From Chenopodium formosanum (lineage: Eukaryota > Streptophyta > Magnoliopsida > Caryophyllales > Amaranthaceae), in assembly GCA_024500155.1 (NCBI GenBank), contig CM044858.1, positions 31,153,786 through 31,217,785 on the forward strand: a DNA stretch of 64,000 nucleotides. Reading direction: 5' to 3'. Under the pieces are notes generated by a model, which saw only the letters and a list, made by a program, of their open reading frames with translations, did no database searches and had not been told where the DNA came from. Of the stretch, positions 1-11,070 are shown piece by piece. The position numbers and the translations under genes are program-made. The stretch's first letter is position 1; each line of letters opens with the position of its first letter.

Positions 1-665
1 AAATGCTAATAGGTCAGTTTTTAACGACCCATTCTGGGTGAAAATCCCTAAAAAATGCAAGGCAGCCTTAATCGAACTTATCCACATCAATAGGGTAGCC
101 AAATGGGACCTTCTTGGTTCTAGAAAAAGGGCCCCTTGCTCGGATGCTTCCTAGGTCGGACGTAGCAGCCTTAACATCAGGCTTCTCGGCAGCAAGATGG
201 GTCTCAACGGCGGCAAGGGACTCTTTTTCAGAGTGCGACAACCTTAGATCCTTCTTTATTCCCAACAACCTCTTCTTTTAGATCTACCCCCTTACCCTAA
301 CTTTGTTCAGTTTTCTCACCAAATCTAGTTTTAGCATGGTTTCCTCACCAAAAGAGATGTACTCAACAAGCTTTGCACCACCACCATTATTCTTCCGGCT
401 TAAACTTAGATTCTCAAATAAACTTCACGTACTTGTTTCATTTTTCTTGTTCCACAAACACATTTGTAGTGTTTCTAACCAAAAAGAACATCACCTTCTT
501 TCTTTTTTGGAGGAAGGTTCTCATAGTAGAAGAGATTTGCTTCATTGTTGTTATAGGAACTCATTTTTGTTAAGAAAAGTTCAAATATTTGAGAAGAATG
601 AAGAGCGCAGTTTGGAGGAGAGAGGAAGGGGAAAATTAGAGTTTGGAAAACAAATGAGAAAATGG
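1..665. other. Host flank left of E1
   Basis: This stretch has no LTR, PBS or retroelement protein signature. Apart from the weak minus-strand gene candidate nothing is supported. A 162-codon open frame on the plus strand overlaps that candidate but has no recognisable composition or domain. The sequence continues, after removal of E1 and one GTAGT copy, at 8095. Confidence 0.5.
68..564 (-). other. Weak host gene candidate (two possible exons)
   Basis: Not recognised. On the minus strand an ATG at 564-562, preceded by a run of A, opens a 29-codon frame that stops at 475. A second open frame runs from about 280 down to a stop at 68; it is hydrophilic and ends in FGYPIDVDKFD. The sequence between 565 and 665, read on the minus strand, is CT-rich like a plant 5' leader. 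An intron could join the two pieces but I cannot fix its borders. E1 is inserted about 100 bp upstream of the ATG in the same orientation. This could equally be non-coding or the edge of another repeat. Confidence 0.18.
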
Positions 666-670
666 GTAGT

Positions 671-2340
671 TGACGTGGGAAAATTAAGTCGTTGGACTAA
701 TCCTCCTAAGCCAAACAAAATTTATAAACACTCAACAAACCTAAATACAAGTATAGAGGTAAGTCAAGGGTCGAACCCAAAGGAACCGTAATGTCTAAGT
801 GCTTTCAATTATGTGCCTAAGCTAGGTCGAAGACTAAGGGTAAAAGAGGACACTAACAACTACTAAGACAAAGAAACCAAACAAGTAAAATTCTAGGGAT
901 TAGGATTCACTTATAATAGCAATGAACAATGCAAATTGGTTTAGGAAGTTGACTAAGTCAAGCAATGTGAGGGAAGATCAATTATGCAACCAAAAGAGCA
1001 TATTAAGCTATTCTCCTAGAGGTCTAACTAGCGTAAACTACGATAAACTCTATCTAGGAAACATCACAAGACACCTCAATCGTGTAAATGCAAGCCACAA
1101 ATCAATGGTCCGTATCAATGTGAACTTACAATGCAATCTAATGTGAATAACTAGGGTGATCAATCCTAAATCAAACACACACATGCACATAATTAATTAA
1201 CCAATTTAATCACATTATCAACTCCATCAAAATCCCTAATCTACATCAATCCATTACATAATACAAGCTTCACCAAATCCCTAACCAAACAACTACTCTA
1301 ACAACATCATCAATTCAACCAACAACTAAAGAAATCAACAATCAACAATCAAAGAATCAACAATCAAAGAAGAAAAATTACTCTAATCAAACATCAATCA
1401 TCAAATCAAAAAAATCCAATCAAAATCAAACAATCCAAACATGAATACTAAACAAAACAATAAATGAGATAGAGTTTAGAAATGCTCATTGATAATAGAG
1501 TAGATCTCAAATACAATTGTCACCATTGAATCTTCAATCTCTCAATCACCATTGAAATTCTTCACTTTCTCTCTCTAAAATCTACTCCTAAAACTAAACC
1601 CTAGATCTAGAGAGAGAAGCTCTTAACTAAGCTAAGAATATGATCTAATTCTAATATGAAACTTGCTTACAAAAATAGGGTTCAAATAGGTATAAATAGA
1701 GAGAGAAAATCGTCAAAATCCGATCGGAAAAGACCCACGCCGGTGCGGCCGCACTACAAAGGATGTGCGCCCGCACCACCATGATGTGCGCCCGCACCAC
1801 CATGGTGTGCGGCCGCACATCCTTCGTGTGCGGCCGCAACATCCGCGCGTGCGGCCGCACTCAGCTGGGTTTCTTTGAATCTTCAACTCTTCAAGCACAA
1901 GGGGTGCACACATGATTTATGATGGTGATGAGCACTAGGAGTGGCAGTAGCTAAGGCTTAATATTAGAGGGCACACACTCCCTTTGAAGGGAGCACCGCA
2001 AGCGAGCACAAGAGAAGAGCCAAGACTTGGAACTTCCACTTCTTTGCATCTTGAGCTTCCCGAATGCCATGAACTTGATCCAAAAGCTTCTTCCACCATA
2101 GTGGATCACCAAAATCAAGACCCGAACCTCGTCCAATACCTACAACCACGAAAATAGAGCAAATAAAGGAGAAAAGGCTAGAAAACCAACGAAATGCACA
2201 AAATCTACAAAATAAGAGAGGAAAGGTAAAACTAAGCAAAAAAGCACAAAACTAAGCATTTATTAAGCATGAAAGCCATGAAAAGAGGATAGAAAGGACC
2301 TAAATGCTCATCATATGTGTGCCATTTATGACACACATCA
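671..2340 (-). repeat. E1 left LTR (3' LTR of the element)
   Basis: 1670 bp, TG...CA, near-identical to 6442-8089. On the minus strand it reads U3 (2340 to about 1700), a TATA-like site, then R-U5. It contains a GC-rich array of six 12-bp units at 1743-1860, one more than the other LTR. It is flanked on the left by the TSD copy GTAGT. Confidence 0.95.
1743..1860 (-). promoter_or_regulatory. E1 left LTR 21-bp phased GC palindrome array
   Basis: Six 12-bp units of the form GTGCGSCCGCAC start at 1743, 1765, 1786, 1807, 1828 and 1849, so the spacing is 22, 21, 21, 21, 21. Four of the six carry the core GCGGCCGC. The array lies in U3, about 45 bp upstream of the TATA-like site in the element's sense. 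The regulatory role is inferred from its position and phasing. Confidence 0.75.
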
Positions 2341-2355
2341 AATACCCCCAAGCTT
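2341..2355 (-). other. E1 polypurine tract
   Basis: The minus strand reads AAGCTTGGGGGTATT directly before the 3' LTR start. The same motif, with small changes, abuts the 3' LTRs of E5 and E7. It would prime plus-strand DNA synthesis. Confidence 0.85.
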
Positions 2356-4604
2356 ACCTTTTGCTCGTCCTCGAGCAAAACAAAACCAAGGGAGTGAAAA
2401 TGATGAGCTTATTAAAACAAACTAGGGATAAGAGGAGACAAGAATATACACTAACTCAGTTTCGTAGGAATCACGGTCAATTTTAGCAACTAATGACAAG
2501 CCATTTAAACCCCTAGATCGCCCTAGAGGACGAGTGATGCTCTCGTAAGGGTATCCTAAGAGTTTACCCATAACTCTCATAATAATACAAACAAGGCAAA
2601 GCATGAAAAAGAAAACAAAATACAAGAAAAGCAAACAAATGTTCATGAAAGGACTTTTGCAAATGTACAAGCACAAGTGGATGCAAATCTTTCTAAACAA
2701 GTAAAGGAGTGCACGTTCCAAGATACCCAAGGTTGATTGAAACATAAATATGCTAAGCATAGGAACTAGCTTTCACAATCCACTTTCATCCCAAACGATC
2801 TTACCGCGTTCTTCCTAATAGCTTCAAATCGACCTCAAATGAGCATCCCAATGATTCCACGAAGGAAACGGAAAAAGAGAATTTTTAGGCTACTCGACAT
2901 CTTGACTTTTGCATCCCCTCTCCCTATTCCTAAAACTCACATTCCTCTCCTCCGATGAATGACTCAACCACTTAGGTCAAAAGGTCTTTCCCCAAGGTTG
3001 TAACGTTAAGGCAAAAGGGTGAAGGTAGGCTAAAATTTAAAATTTGGTGGTTTTCGTAATAGTGAAGCAAAGAATGGGCCCTTTCTTAGAATCACAATCA
3101 AGTAGTCACCAAACAAAAACAAACTAACACCCCCAAGCTTATTCAAAGCTATAAATCACAAACATATACACAAGAAGCGTGAGAACGCTTCCCCCCAAGC
3201 TTAAATGGAGCATTGTCCTCAATGCCCAAAAAGGGAGAAAACTCACATCAAAATATTTTTTTTTTGAATTTTTCATTTTTCACTTTTTTTTTTCCTTTTT
3301 TTATTTTAATAGTGCTTTGTCCTCGCCTCTTTTAACTTTGGACGGCTTTTACAACTTTTGCACTTATTTGCCCATGCCTTTTATAACATTGGACGGCTTT
3401 TAGTCATACTCATTTGCCATTATTCACAAATAAGATATAACACAATCTTGCTTTCATTAGAACCAAACATTTAAACTTCTCCACCACAAACTCCATCAAG
3501 AATGATCAATTGCTTCACAAAAACCAAGAAAAGAAAGAGAATGAAACAAGAGGCCAAAGATCTAAAGATGTGGCTTGAAAAGAAGGTAAAAGGCTCAAAT
3601 AGTTGCAAGAAGGCAAATGTAAACCCAAAAATAAAGATGAAATAAACTATCCTAAAAATGAAAAATACCACCCCGAAAAAGGTGCCTTTGTCCTTCCTAA
3701 ATGGTTCGGTCTTGGATTCAAGATCTATGAGTCAAGTTTCAAGATTAGGTTTGCAAAAAGTCAAGGATCCATGCCGCTCATACAAGTAAGGTAGAAGGGT
3801 TGAAAAACATAGAACTCACATGGTTGTAGAAAAAACTCACTATTGGCGTCAAATCAACTATAGGAAGCAACTACCAAACATGCCACAAACAAGTAGAATC
3901 CGGCTTCATGTTCCTACTAGTTCTAACCAACTACCTTAGCATGCTTTATCCTAGAATCAACCAAGCATAGTCTCAAACCGTGCACACCATTACCATTTAG
4001 GAAGATAAGCATTCAATTATACAAGTCCAAATGTTATTATGTCCAAAGCAAGAACAAAACAAAACACATTGCAAATTTGCCTTGATAGAAACAAAAATCT
4101 TTTTGGAGTTTTTCAAAATATAAGAAACATGGAAAAGCATATACGAAGGTGCATAACACATAAGAATCAACATTCCACCAAACATGATAGAATACCCTCC
4201 CCCGAGCTTGAATGAGACAATACACTCAAACATAAATCATATAATCCATGGGAGGGGAAAACAAGGAGATCAATCCAACAAACCAACATATGTCCAACAA
4301 GTCATCATCCACTAGAGAAAGAGCAAGGAAGGATATTACCGGATACTAGGTGGGTGTAAATACCCACAAATGACCCAATTAAACCTTTCATAGCTAATTT
4401 CTCAAGAATTGAACCTTATTTCCATGTGCTAGCAAAAATAGGGGTCAACCTTCCTTGATTCTTGATCCAAATCGAAGCACCAAAGTATATCAAGTCATGT
4501 ACCTAGCAAAAGGCACACAAACATTTCCATGAGAGAAAAATCTATTCTAAAAAGAAAAGGAAAATCTAATCTAAAACACGGGTTACTTCCTGAGAAAGGC
4601 TTGC
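2356..4604 (-). other. E1 3' non-coding region with conserved module
   Basis: No gene is supported here. The stretch is related block by block to 26735-29198 (E5) and 46880-49627 (E7). At 3126-3140 there is a second PPT-like motif (AACACCCCCAAGCTT). At 3175-3190 there is an AAGCGT/ACGCTT hairpin, then a C-run with AAGCTT at 3191-3202, then a perfect hairpin GCATTG-TCCT-CAATGC at 3210-3225. A degenerate GGAAGTAACCCG motif lies just after the ORF stop, near 4579-4594. Short open frames here are low-complexity noise. Confidence 0.7.
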
Positions 4605-6407
4605 TTAAGGTCCAAGCTTGACCGCTCTAGTAAAATAATATTGCAACGATCGCAAGAGCTTGTCAAATGCACTACTACACATTTCATAAGAAAGTAAGTG
4701 TGCACATGAAAAAAATAAGGCATGCAACAAGCATAGCGCACACCTATGAGGAGAGAGATGCCAAGAGAAGGAAAAAGAATCAAAAGAAAACTCAACAAAA
4801 TAAGAAGAAAAAGAAAAAGAAGAAGAAGAGGAAAAAGAAGGCAAACTCTCCTCAAAGTATTTTTGGGTGGCAATATCACCCTTTTCCCAAATTGGAGACA
4901 AATGAGCTGGAGACAAATGAGCCACATTCAAATCTTCATAGACAAAAGGATCCCCAATAGGCTTACCAACAAAGGAAGGGAGAAAAATAGGGCAATAAGG
5001 GATGTGATTAAACTTTTGAGAGAAAGGGGTATGAGAAAAAGGCAAAGGGTTAGCTACTCCCTCAACACAAGGTCTCACATCACCAATGAGGGCATGAAAA
5101 TCAATCATAGAATCCTCAAAAGAAGAACACTCATGATCACCATCTCCCTCAAACATCCAACTCCCAAGAGGAACCACATAATCTCCTCCACTACCTTCAT
5201 GAACAATAGCTCCCTCAACTTCCTTAAAGACTAGAGTCTCAAAACCATGCATGAATGGAGGCAAATTATTTTCAAAATCATCTCTCTCCCATGAAGCATC
5301 ATCAATGAACTTGCTTAAAAGGCTATGGCTATTCCTTATGCACTCAACAAACACATTTGTCATAACCTCAAACGAGTCCAAGTACTCATAGATGGAAGAG
5401 TCACATTCACACACTTGAGACTTATCACAATCAACAAAGGAAGAGATGTCTAGACTTAAAATTTCATCAAACTCATTATCACTCTCGACTCTCTCTCCTT
5501 CACTCCTATGCTCAACAATAGGATCCTCACATATTCTTGGTTGCTCGAAATTACCATCATCACCCTCAACACACACATTGGATTTGTAACTTTCACACAT
5601 AAGCATCAAAGATGACAATTGACTTTCTAGCTCTTCATTTCTCCTTCTTCCCTCCTCAAGACGCTCCTCACTCTTTTTCATCATCTCCAATTGAATTCTC
5701 AAACAATTAAGGGTCGACTCCTTCTTAGGCCCAAGATCATCATGAAGCTCAACATGCCTAATTTGAGTTTCCAAGGTAGCAATAAGAGATTCAAAAGGGG
5801 TAGGAGATTGAGGCTCAACAAGAGAAGAAGAAGTACAACCAAAGGTGGGATCATCATCATTAAAAACATGAGCATTTTCATCAAATAGGGGGTTAGGAGC
5901 ATTTTCAAATGTATGAGATTTGTTAGCTTGAACATGCAACACATTATCATGAACAAATGAGGAAATAGAATTGGAAGCATTTGTTCTAGGTTCAACTATG
6001 GGGTCATGTGACACATCGTGGTAAATCATGCTAGCATTGAAAGAATTAACACATTGCACATCAAAAATAGAAGCACGTTTACCCTTGTTATAAACTTCCC
6101 AAGCAAACCAAACATAAAATTTCCAAGCATCTTCAATGGAAAATGCTCTAAAATTACCATTATGTATTCCTTCAACTATATCCCTAGTTTGCTCATTCAA
6201 ACCATGATAACAAATCTCACAAGCTTCCCAAAGATTACAACAATTATAGTCAAGAAATTCCTTAAGTCTATTGAAATATTCACTAAAAGGCTCATCATCA
6301 TGTTGAGAAAAAGATAGACATGCCATTTTATATAAAGCAAACAAAAGAAATAAAATAAAAGAAAAGTATAAACAAAGACCTAGACTCAAGCAATCAAAAG
6401 CACTCAA
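4605..6407 (-). CDS. Gag-like protein of E1
   Basis: An intact 600-codon ORF that starts just after the PBS of E1, with no second ORF in the element. Residues about 28-115 (starting MACLSFSQHDDEPFSEYFNR) have the pattern of a plant retrotransposon gag core, with an EYFNRLKEFLDY segment and an LNEQTRDIVEGI segment matching the position of the YNGL helix in Athila Gag. Residues about 205-270 are Glu, Arg and Leu rich and look like a coiled coil. The centre is acidic and the C-terminus is Ser/Phe rich. I see no zinc knuckle, no protease DLGA motif and no RT motif. It probably packages E1 RNA into particles built with partner proteins from an autonomous Athila. The first 26 residues are hydrophobic; the Met at residue 28 is an alternative start. 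Confidence 0.7.
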   Translation of the reverse strand: MSAFDCLSLGLCLYFSFILFLLFALYKMACLSFSQHDDEPFSEYFNRLKEFLDYNCCNLWEACEICYHGLNEQTRDIVEGIHNGNFRAFSIEDAWKFYVWFAWEVYNKGKRASIFDVQCVNSFNASMIYHDVSHDPIVEPRTNASNSISSFVHDNVLHVQANKSHTFENAPNPLFDENAHVFNDDDPTFGCTSSSLVEPQSPTPFESLIATLETQIRHVELHDDLGPKKESTLNCLRIQLEMMKKSEERLEEGRRRNEELESQLSSLMLMCESYKSNVCVEGDDGNFEQPRICEDPIVEHRSEGERVESDNEFDEILSLDISSFVDCDKSQVCECDSSIYEYLDSFEVMTNVFVECIRNSHSLLSKFIDDASWERDDFENNLPPFMHGFETLVFKEVEGAIVHEGSGGDYVVPLGSWMFEGDGDHECSSFEDSMIDFHALIGDVRPCVEGVANPLPFSHTPFSQKFNHIPYCPIFLPSFVGKPIGDPFVYEDLNVAHLSPAHLSPIWEKGDIATQKYFEESLPSFSSSSSFSFSSYFVEFSFDSFSFSWHLSPHRCALCLLHALFFSCAHLLSYEMCSSAFDKLLRSLQYYFTRAVKLGP

Positions 6408-6423
6408 ACATAGACACCGTTCT

Positions 6424-6438
6424 CCGGCAACGGCGCCA
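6424..6438 (-). other. E1 primer binding site, tRNA-Asp type
   Basis: The minus strand reads TGGCGCCGTTGCCGG, 15 bases complementary to the 3' end of plant tRNA-Asp including CCA. It starts 3 bases inside the 5' LTR boundary. tRNA-Asp priming is established for Athila elements. Confidence 0.9.
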
Positions 6439-7460
6439 TTTTGACGTGGGAAAATTAGGTCGTTGGACTAATCCTCCTAAGCCAAACAAAATTTATAAAC
6501 ACTCAACAAACCTAAATACAAGTATAGAGGTAAGTCAAGGGTCGAACCCAAAGGAACGGTAATGTCTAAGTGCTTTCAATTATGTGCCTAAGCTAGGTCG
6601 AAGACTAAGGGTAAAAGAGGACACTAACAACTACTAAGATAAAGAAACCAAACAAGTAAAATGCTAGGGATTAGGATTCACTTATAATAGCAATGAACAA
6701 TGCAAATTGGTTTAGGAAGTTGACTAAGTCAAGCAATGTGAGGGAAGATCAATTATGCAACCAAAAGAGCATATCAAGCTATTCTCCTAGAGGTCTAACT
6801 AGCGTCAACTACGATAAACTCTAGCTAGGAAACATCACAAGACACCTCAATCGTGTAAATGCAAGCCACAAATCAATGGTCCGTATCAATGTGAACTTAC
6901 AATGCAATCTAATGTGAATAACTAGGGTGATCAAGCCTAAATCAAACACACACATGCACATAATTAATTAACCAATTTAATCACATCATCAACTCCATCA
7001 AAATCCCCAATCTACATCAATCCATTACATAATACAAGCTTCACCAAATCCCTAACCAAACAACTACTCTAACAACATCATTAATTCAACCAACAACTAA
7101 AGAAATCAACAATCAACAATCAAAGAATCAACAATCAAAGAAGAAAAATTACTCTAATCAAACATCAATCATCAAATCATCAAAATCCAATCAAAATAAA
7201 CAATCCAAACATGAATACTAAACAAAGCAATAAATGAGATAGAGTTTAGAAATGCTCATTGATAATAGAGTAGATCTCCAATACAATTGTCACAATTGAA
7301 TCTTCAATCTCTCAATCACCATTGAAATTCTTCACTTTCTCTCTCTAAAATCTACTCCTAAAACTAAAACCTAGATCTAGAGAGAGAAGCTCTTAACTAA
7401 GCTAAGAATATGATCTAATTCTAATATGAAACTTGCTTACAAAAATAGGGTTCAAATAGG

Positions 7461-7468
7461 TATAAATA
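7461..7468 (-). promoter_or_regulatory. E1 TATA-like site
   Basis: The plus strand reads TATAAATA; on the element's sense strand it reads TATTTATA. The site sits in the same place relative to the GC array as the TATA boxes of E5 and E7. A copy lies at 1691-1698 in the other LTR. Because the better TATA consensus faces the opposite way, assignment to the minus strand rests on homology of position. Confidence 0.45.
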
Positions 7469-7512
7469 GAGAGAGAAAATCGTCAAAATTCGATCGGAAA
7501 AGACCCACGCCG

Positions 7513-7609
7513 GTGCGGCCGCACTACAAAGGATTTGCGCCCGCACCACCATGGTGTGCGGCCGCACATCCTTCGTGTGCGGCCGCACCATCCGCGCGTG
7601 CGGCCGCAC
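7513..7609 (-). promoter_or_regulatory. E1 right LTR 21-bp phased GC palindrome array
   Basis: Five 12-bp units start at 7513, 7535, 7556, 7577 and 7598, again at 21-22 bp spacing. This is the promoter-active LTR in the element's sense. Compared with the left LTR one 21-bp unit is missing. Confidence 0.75.
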
Positions 7610-8094
7610 TCAGCTGGGTTTCTTTGAATCTTCAACTCTTCAAGCACAAGGGGTGCACACATGATTTATGATGGTGATGAGCACTAGGAGTGGCTATAGC
7701 TAAGGCTTAATATTGGAGGGCACACACTCCCTTTGAAGGGAGCACCGCAAGCGAGCACAAGAGAAGAGCCAAGACTTGGAACTTCCACTTCTTTGCATCT
7801 TGAGCTTCCCGAATGCCATGAACTTGATCCAAAAGCTTCTTCCACCATAGTGGATCACCAAAATCAAGACCCGAACCTCGTCCAATAACTACAACCACGA
7901 AAATAGAGCAAATAAAGGAGAAAAGGCTAGAAAACCAACGAAATGCACAAAAGCTACAAAATAAGAGAGGAAAGGTAAAACTAAGCAACAAAGCACAAAA
8001 CTAAGCATTTATTAAGCATGAAATCCATGAAAAGAGGATAGAAAGGACCTAAATGCTCATCAAATGTGTGCCATTTATGACACACATCAGTAGT

Positions 8095-10531
8095 GACAAA
8101 TCTAGAATAGAGTGGGAAAGAAGGGACACCATGGAATAAATGCGGTGATATCTGATTTTTTTGGTGGGAAAGACTAGATGATGATAGAAGATTAGGGTTT
8201 TAATTAATTTTGATTATGTGTTAATTATGTTAATTAGTTTATAATAGGGGTATTTTGTTCATTATTAGTAAATGAAAAAAGTTACTGAAAAGGGGAAAAA
8301 TTGCTGTAGTCAATATATTGTATATGTTACAAGAAACAATTAATAGATGAAGTATACTTAGGTGATTCAAACAAGATCCCACTATTATTTTATCATATAG
8401 CTACAAATCACAAAAGTAGTCAAAGTGTAGTTCTTCAATAGTGCAAAAGTCAAATGGTGTCAGCTAAAAAAACGAAAGTTGTGTATTATTCGAGCGTCGA
8501 AGGTATTATACTGTCACAAAATTCTATCAACGAACATATGTGAGATTCATGTTCCAATTGCAAATTACAAATATTTGATGGATATAGTGGAAGAGATATT
8601 GAGTGATAAATATATAACAATTTTCACCTAGTTAAATCCAATCTTAGATGTACAATTCTTCTCTAACTCTTACAAATTGTACTGCGTTTTATCAGCGATG
8701 GTTAAGGTTACAATGGGTGGTTATGTCATAATTATTCATCGTTATGGTAAAGTTAATGATTTAATGAAGATTAATTTTTGTCTGCCATTTAACTCTGGTT
8801 GTTTGCATGGTAGTTACTTATATCTCCATTGTTATCTTTAAATATGGTGATACCCCGAGTTTTTTTTTTAGTTTCTAAACTCCAAGTGGGGGTGAAGACC
8901 ACTTTACCTTACATGATTCTAAGGTGATGTGGGTGTAATTGTCTTGAATGAAATATAGCAAGCAAACCAATGTGCATTAATATTCGAGACTGCCACTTTG
9001 TAAAAACAGTAAAATTTGGATTCCTCGCTCGAGCTAGAATCTTGTGAAAAAGGTCCCCTTCAACGCGGATCACCAACGTTTAAGGAGTAAGCTATATAAA
9101 AAAAACCGTTTTGGAAAACCCTGTAGGAGAAAATGATTAATGCTTAAACATTAGACTATTCTAGTTTCCATGTACACATAAAAGGCAAATGGTTCTTTGC
9201 ATGCAGAGGCTTAGAAAACTTGATTTTAAGATCGGAATAAAGAAAAAAAATATATATGTATGTGTGTATTGAACAATTATGTGTAATAAATTTTGCCAAA
9301 TACATATCCCAAATTTACATAAGACAAATACAACATAAGAGTAAATGATTCTACTTTTCTATTATTTGCCACACACAAAGAGGACAAATATGCAAAATAA
9401 GGACTTATCTTTAATTTAAAGATTCCTTAGTAAGGAGGCTATTAAGAAAAAATTTCCAAGTAAACAATTTGAGTTGAGGAGGAAGCTAAGATTTAGCTTC
9501 CAAATCCAAGAAAATTCCTATTTTTAAGTAGGAAAAAATTATGAGCCATCCAAGTTGTAGATTTGACTAAGAATTGATCATATATGTTTTGAAACACCTA
9601 ATAAGGTTCATCTTGAATTGGAATCGATAGAATGGGGATATACCTTATATTTTTTATACCATATGATGAGGAACAAGAGTGGATAAATTGTTAACATTCC
9701 ATATTGCCTTATTAAAGATACATTAAATGACCGTCAAATCTAGATTCTTGACACGTTTAATGTGTAAAATAGTAATAAAGTTCTCCTGAACTACCTAGTC
9801 ATCAATCGCTCCCTACCTATTTTACAACGCAACTTTTGAAGTAAATAGGGGCAAATTTTTAGGGTATGTTTTCAATTAACTAGTTAAATCCTTAGGCTAA
9901 GGATTATGAGGGTCGGAGATGACCTTCTTGTCCGTGCGATAAAGGCTGTATAAATAGGGTTTAGTGCTTTTTTTTAACGAAGACCAAGTCCACCTCTGGT
10001 CTTTAAATTAACAATAATCTTATATGATTTCACCAAATTATATTGGTTTAATTTGATTAGACCCGACATTAATCCACCCTGAACTTCTCCTAAACCCTAA
10101 ATTGACCTGAATTGAAGTTTATCCAGCCTGATAATAATCTGACCAAAATGCGACCCAAACCTAAATTTATTGTAAACTTGCTCCAAACCCAATGCAATAC
10201 AATATAACTTGAACTTGAAATTAAACTCCACTTGAATTTAATTCAACCAAAGGGTAGCCTACCTGACCTAGAACCAAATTTGACCCAATCCACGAATCTT
10301 AGGTTAGTGACAGGCGGATTAGACTACTAACTATGCAGGCAGGAAATTAAGGGTCGGATTCCAAGTGACTATAGTTTAACTAACTTTCACACTCATATAA
10401 TTACTAAGCAAGCAATCACATTAAATAATGAGAATTCTTATCAACCTAATGCAAATAAATGAAATAAGAAGGAAATTCATTAATAAAAAGCATCAAAGAT
10501 CAAGCATCACCATGAATATAACCAATGAAGT
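8095..10531. other. Host DNA between E1 and E2
   Basis: AT-rich sequence with no long ORF, no LTR pair and no recognisable protein remnant on either strand. A TATA-like string (TATAAATAGGG) occurs near 9951-9961 on the plus strand, without a gene I can attach to it. The stretch 10030-10330 is rich in AACCTGA/GACCCAA-like low-complexity repeats. It is bounded by the E1 TSD on the left and the E2 LTR on the right. Confidence 0.5.
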
Positions 10532-11024
10532 TATTTTGGGTGTTTTTGTCCTCGGGAGAGTTACAGCTCGAAGACTCGTCCGGCGCGAGTTATACCTGCA
10601 AAACAACGGAGACTCCGGGTGGTTGGAGCTTCGCCTCTGGCGATCAAGTTAGTAGTTGAATGAGAGTAAAAAAGTGCAAACATTTAGGTGGGATCTTCTC
10701 GGATTCCGAGATCAGATGTTCTCGATCTGATGAGAGAGAAAGTGGGGTGTAATAAATGCTTGAATGTGTCCCCAAGATGGGGAAATATCTCCCTATTTAT
10801 AGGGTCGTTGGGAAAATTGCCCCTCCCGAGGTCACTCTAACCTAGGTTTGGTGGGCAGCGTCGCATTGCGGCTTTCTCGGGAATTGGGCCTTGAAGGCTG
10901 CAATTCTGCTGACATATGAGGCTACCACGTGTCAGCTAGTGAGTGGTCCATGGAGACCTGCCCTGCTTTGATACGTGGACCTCCCTGATTGGTCCACATG
11001 TCTAGGGTATTTTTACTCTAAACA
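10532..11024 (-). repeat. E2 3' LTR (left)
   Basis: About 493 bp. Its left border matches the right LTR stub at 63188 (both read TTTTGGGTGTTTTTGT); the initial TG has become TA here. It ends ...TCTAAACA at 11024, followed by the PPT. TATAAATA on the minus strand lies at 10801-10794. A G-box core CACGTG lies at 10926-10931 in U3, about 125 bp upstream of the TATA. Confidence 0.7.
10794..10801 (-). promoter_or_regulatory. E2 LTR TATA box
   Basis: The minus strand reads CCCTATAAATAGGGAG around this site, a good plant TATA box facing in the element's sense direction. Confidence 0.65.
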
Positions 11025-11040
11025 TTTGCCCCCCTACAGG
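11025..11040 (-). other. E2 polypurine tract
   Basis: The minus strand reads CCTGTAGGGGGGCAAA immediately before the LTR start TGTTTAGAG, as expected for a plus-strand primer. Confidence 0.7.
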
Positions 11041-11070
11041 GGTCACGTGGCAGGCCACATGGTGCCTGTG

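Larger units (their letters stand above)
671..8089 (-). mobile_element. E1: Athila-type element with gag only
   Basis: A complete 7.4-kb LTR retrotransposon. The LTRs are 671-2340 and 6442-8089, and GTAGT is duplicated at 666-670 and 8090-8094. The PBS at 6424-6438 and PPT at 2341-2355 set the orientation to minus. The PBS matches the tRNA-Asp 3' end, as known for the Athila clade of Ty3/gypsy. The internal region holds one 600-codon gag-like ORF and about 2.2 kb of non-coding sequence; PR, RT, RH and INT are absent. The LTRs differ at only about 1-2% of positions by eye, plus a 21-bp repeat-unit difference, so the insertion looks recent. It fits the published idea of terminal-repeat elements with a GAG domain (TR-GAG), moved in trans. 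Confidence 0.93.
6442..8089 (-). repeat. E1 right LTR (5' LTR of the element)
   Basis: 1648 bp, TG...CA, the partner of 671-2340. It is flanked on the right by GTAGT (8090-8094) and on the left by the PBS. It has five GC-rich units at 7513-7609. Its R-U5 part is strongly similar to the E7 LTRs (for example 6770-6880 against 56220-56330). Confidence 0.95.

Noticed and set aside
303..791. A 162-codon plus-strand gene at the left edge
   Set aside because: It runs across the E1 insertion border into the LTR and has no domain signal.
1691..1698. Perfect plus-strand TATAAATA as proof that E1 points to the right
   Set aside because: PBS at 6424-6438 and PPT at 2341-2355, plus the gag ORF, all give minus orientation.
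6424..6438. A tRNA-Asp gene fragment
   Set aside because: Only the 3' end complement is present, exactly at the LTR border; it is a PBS.
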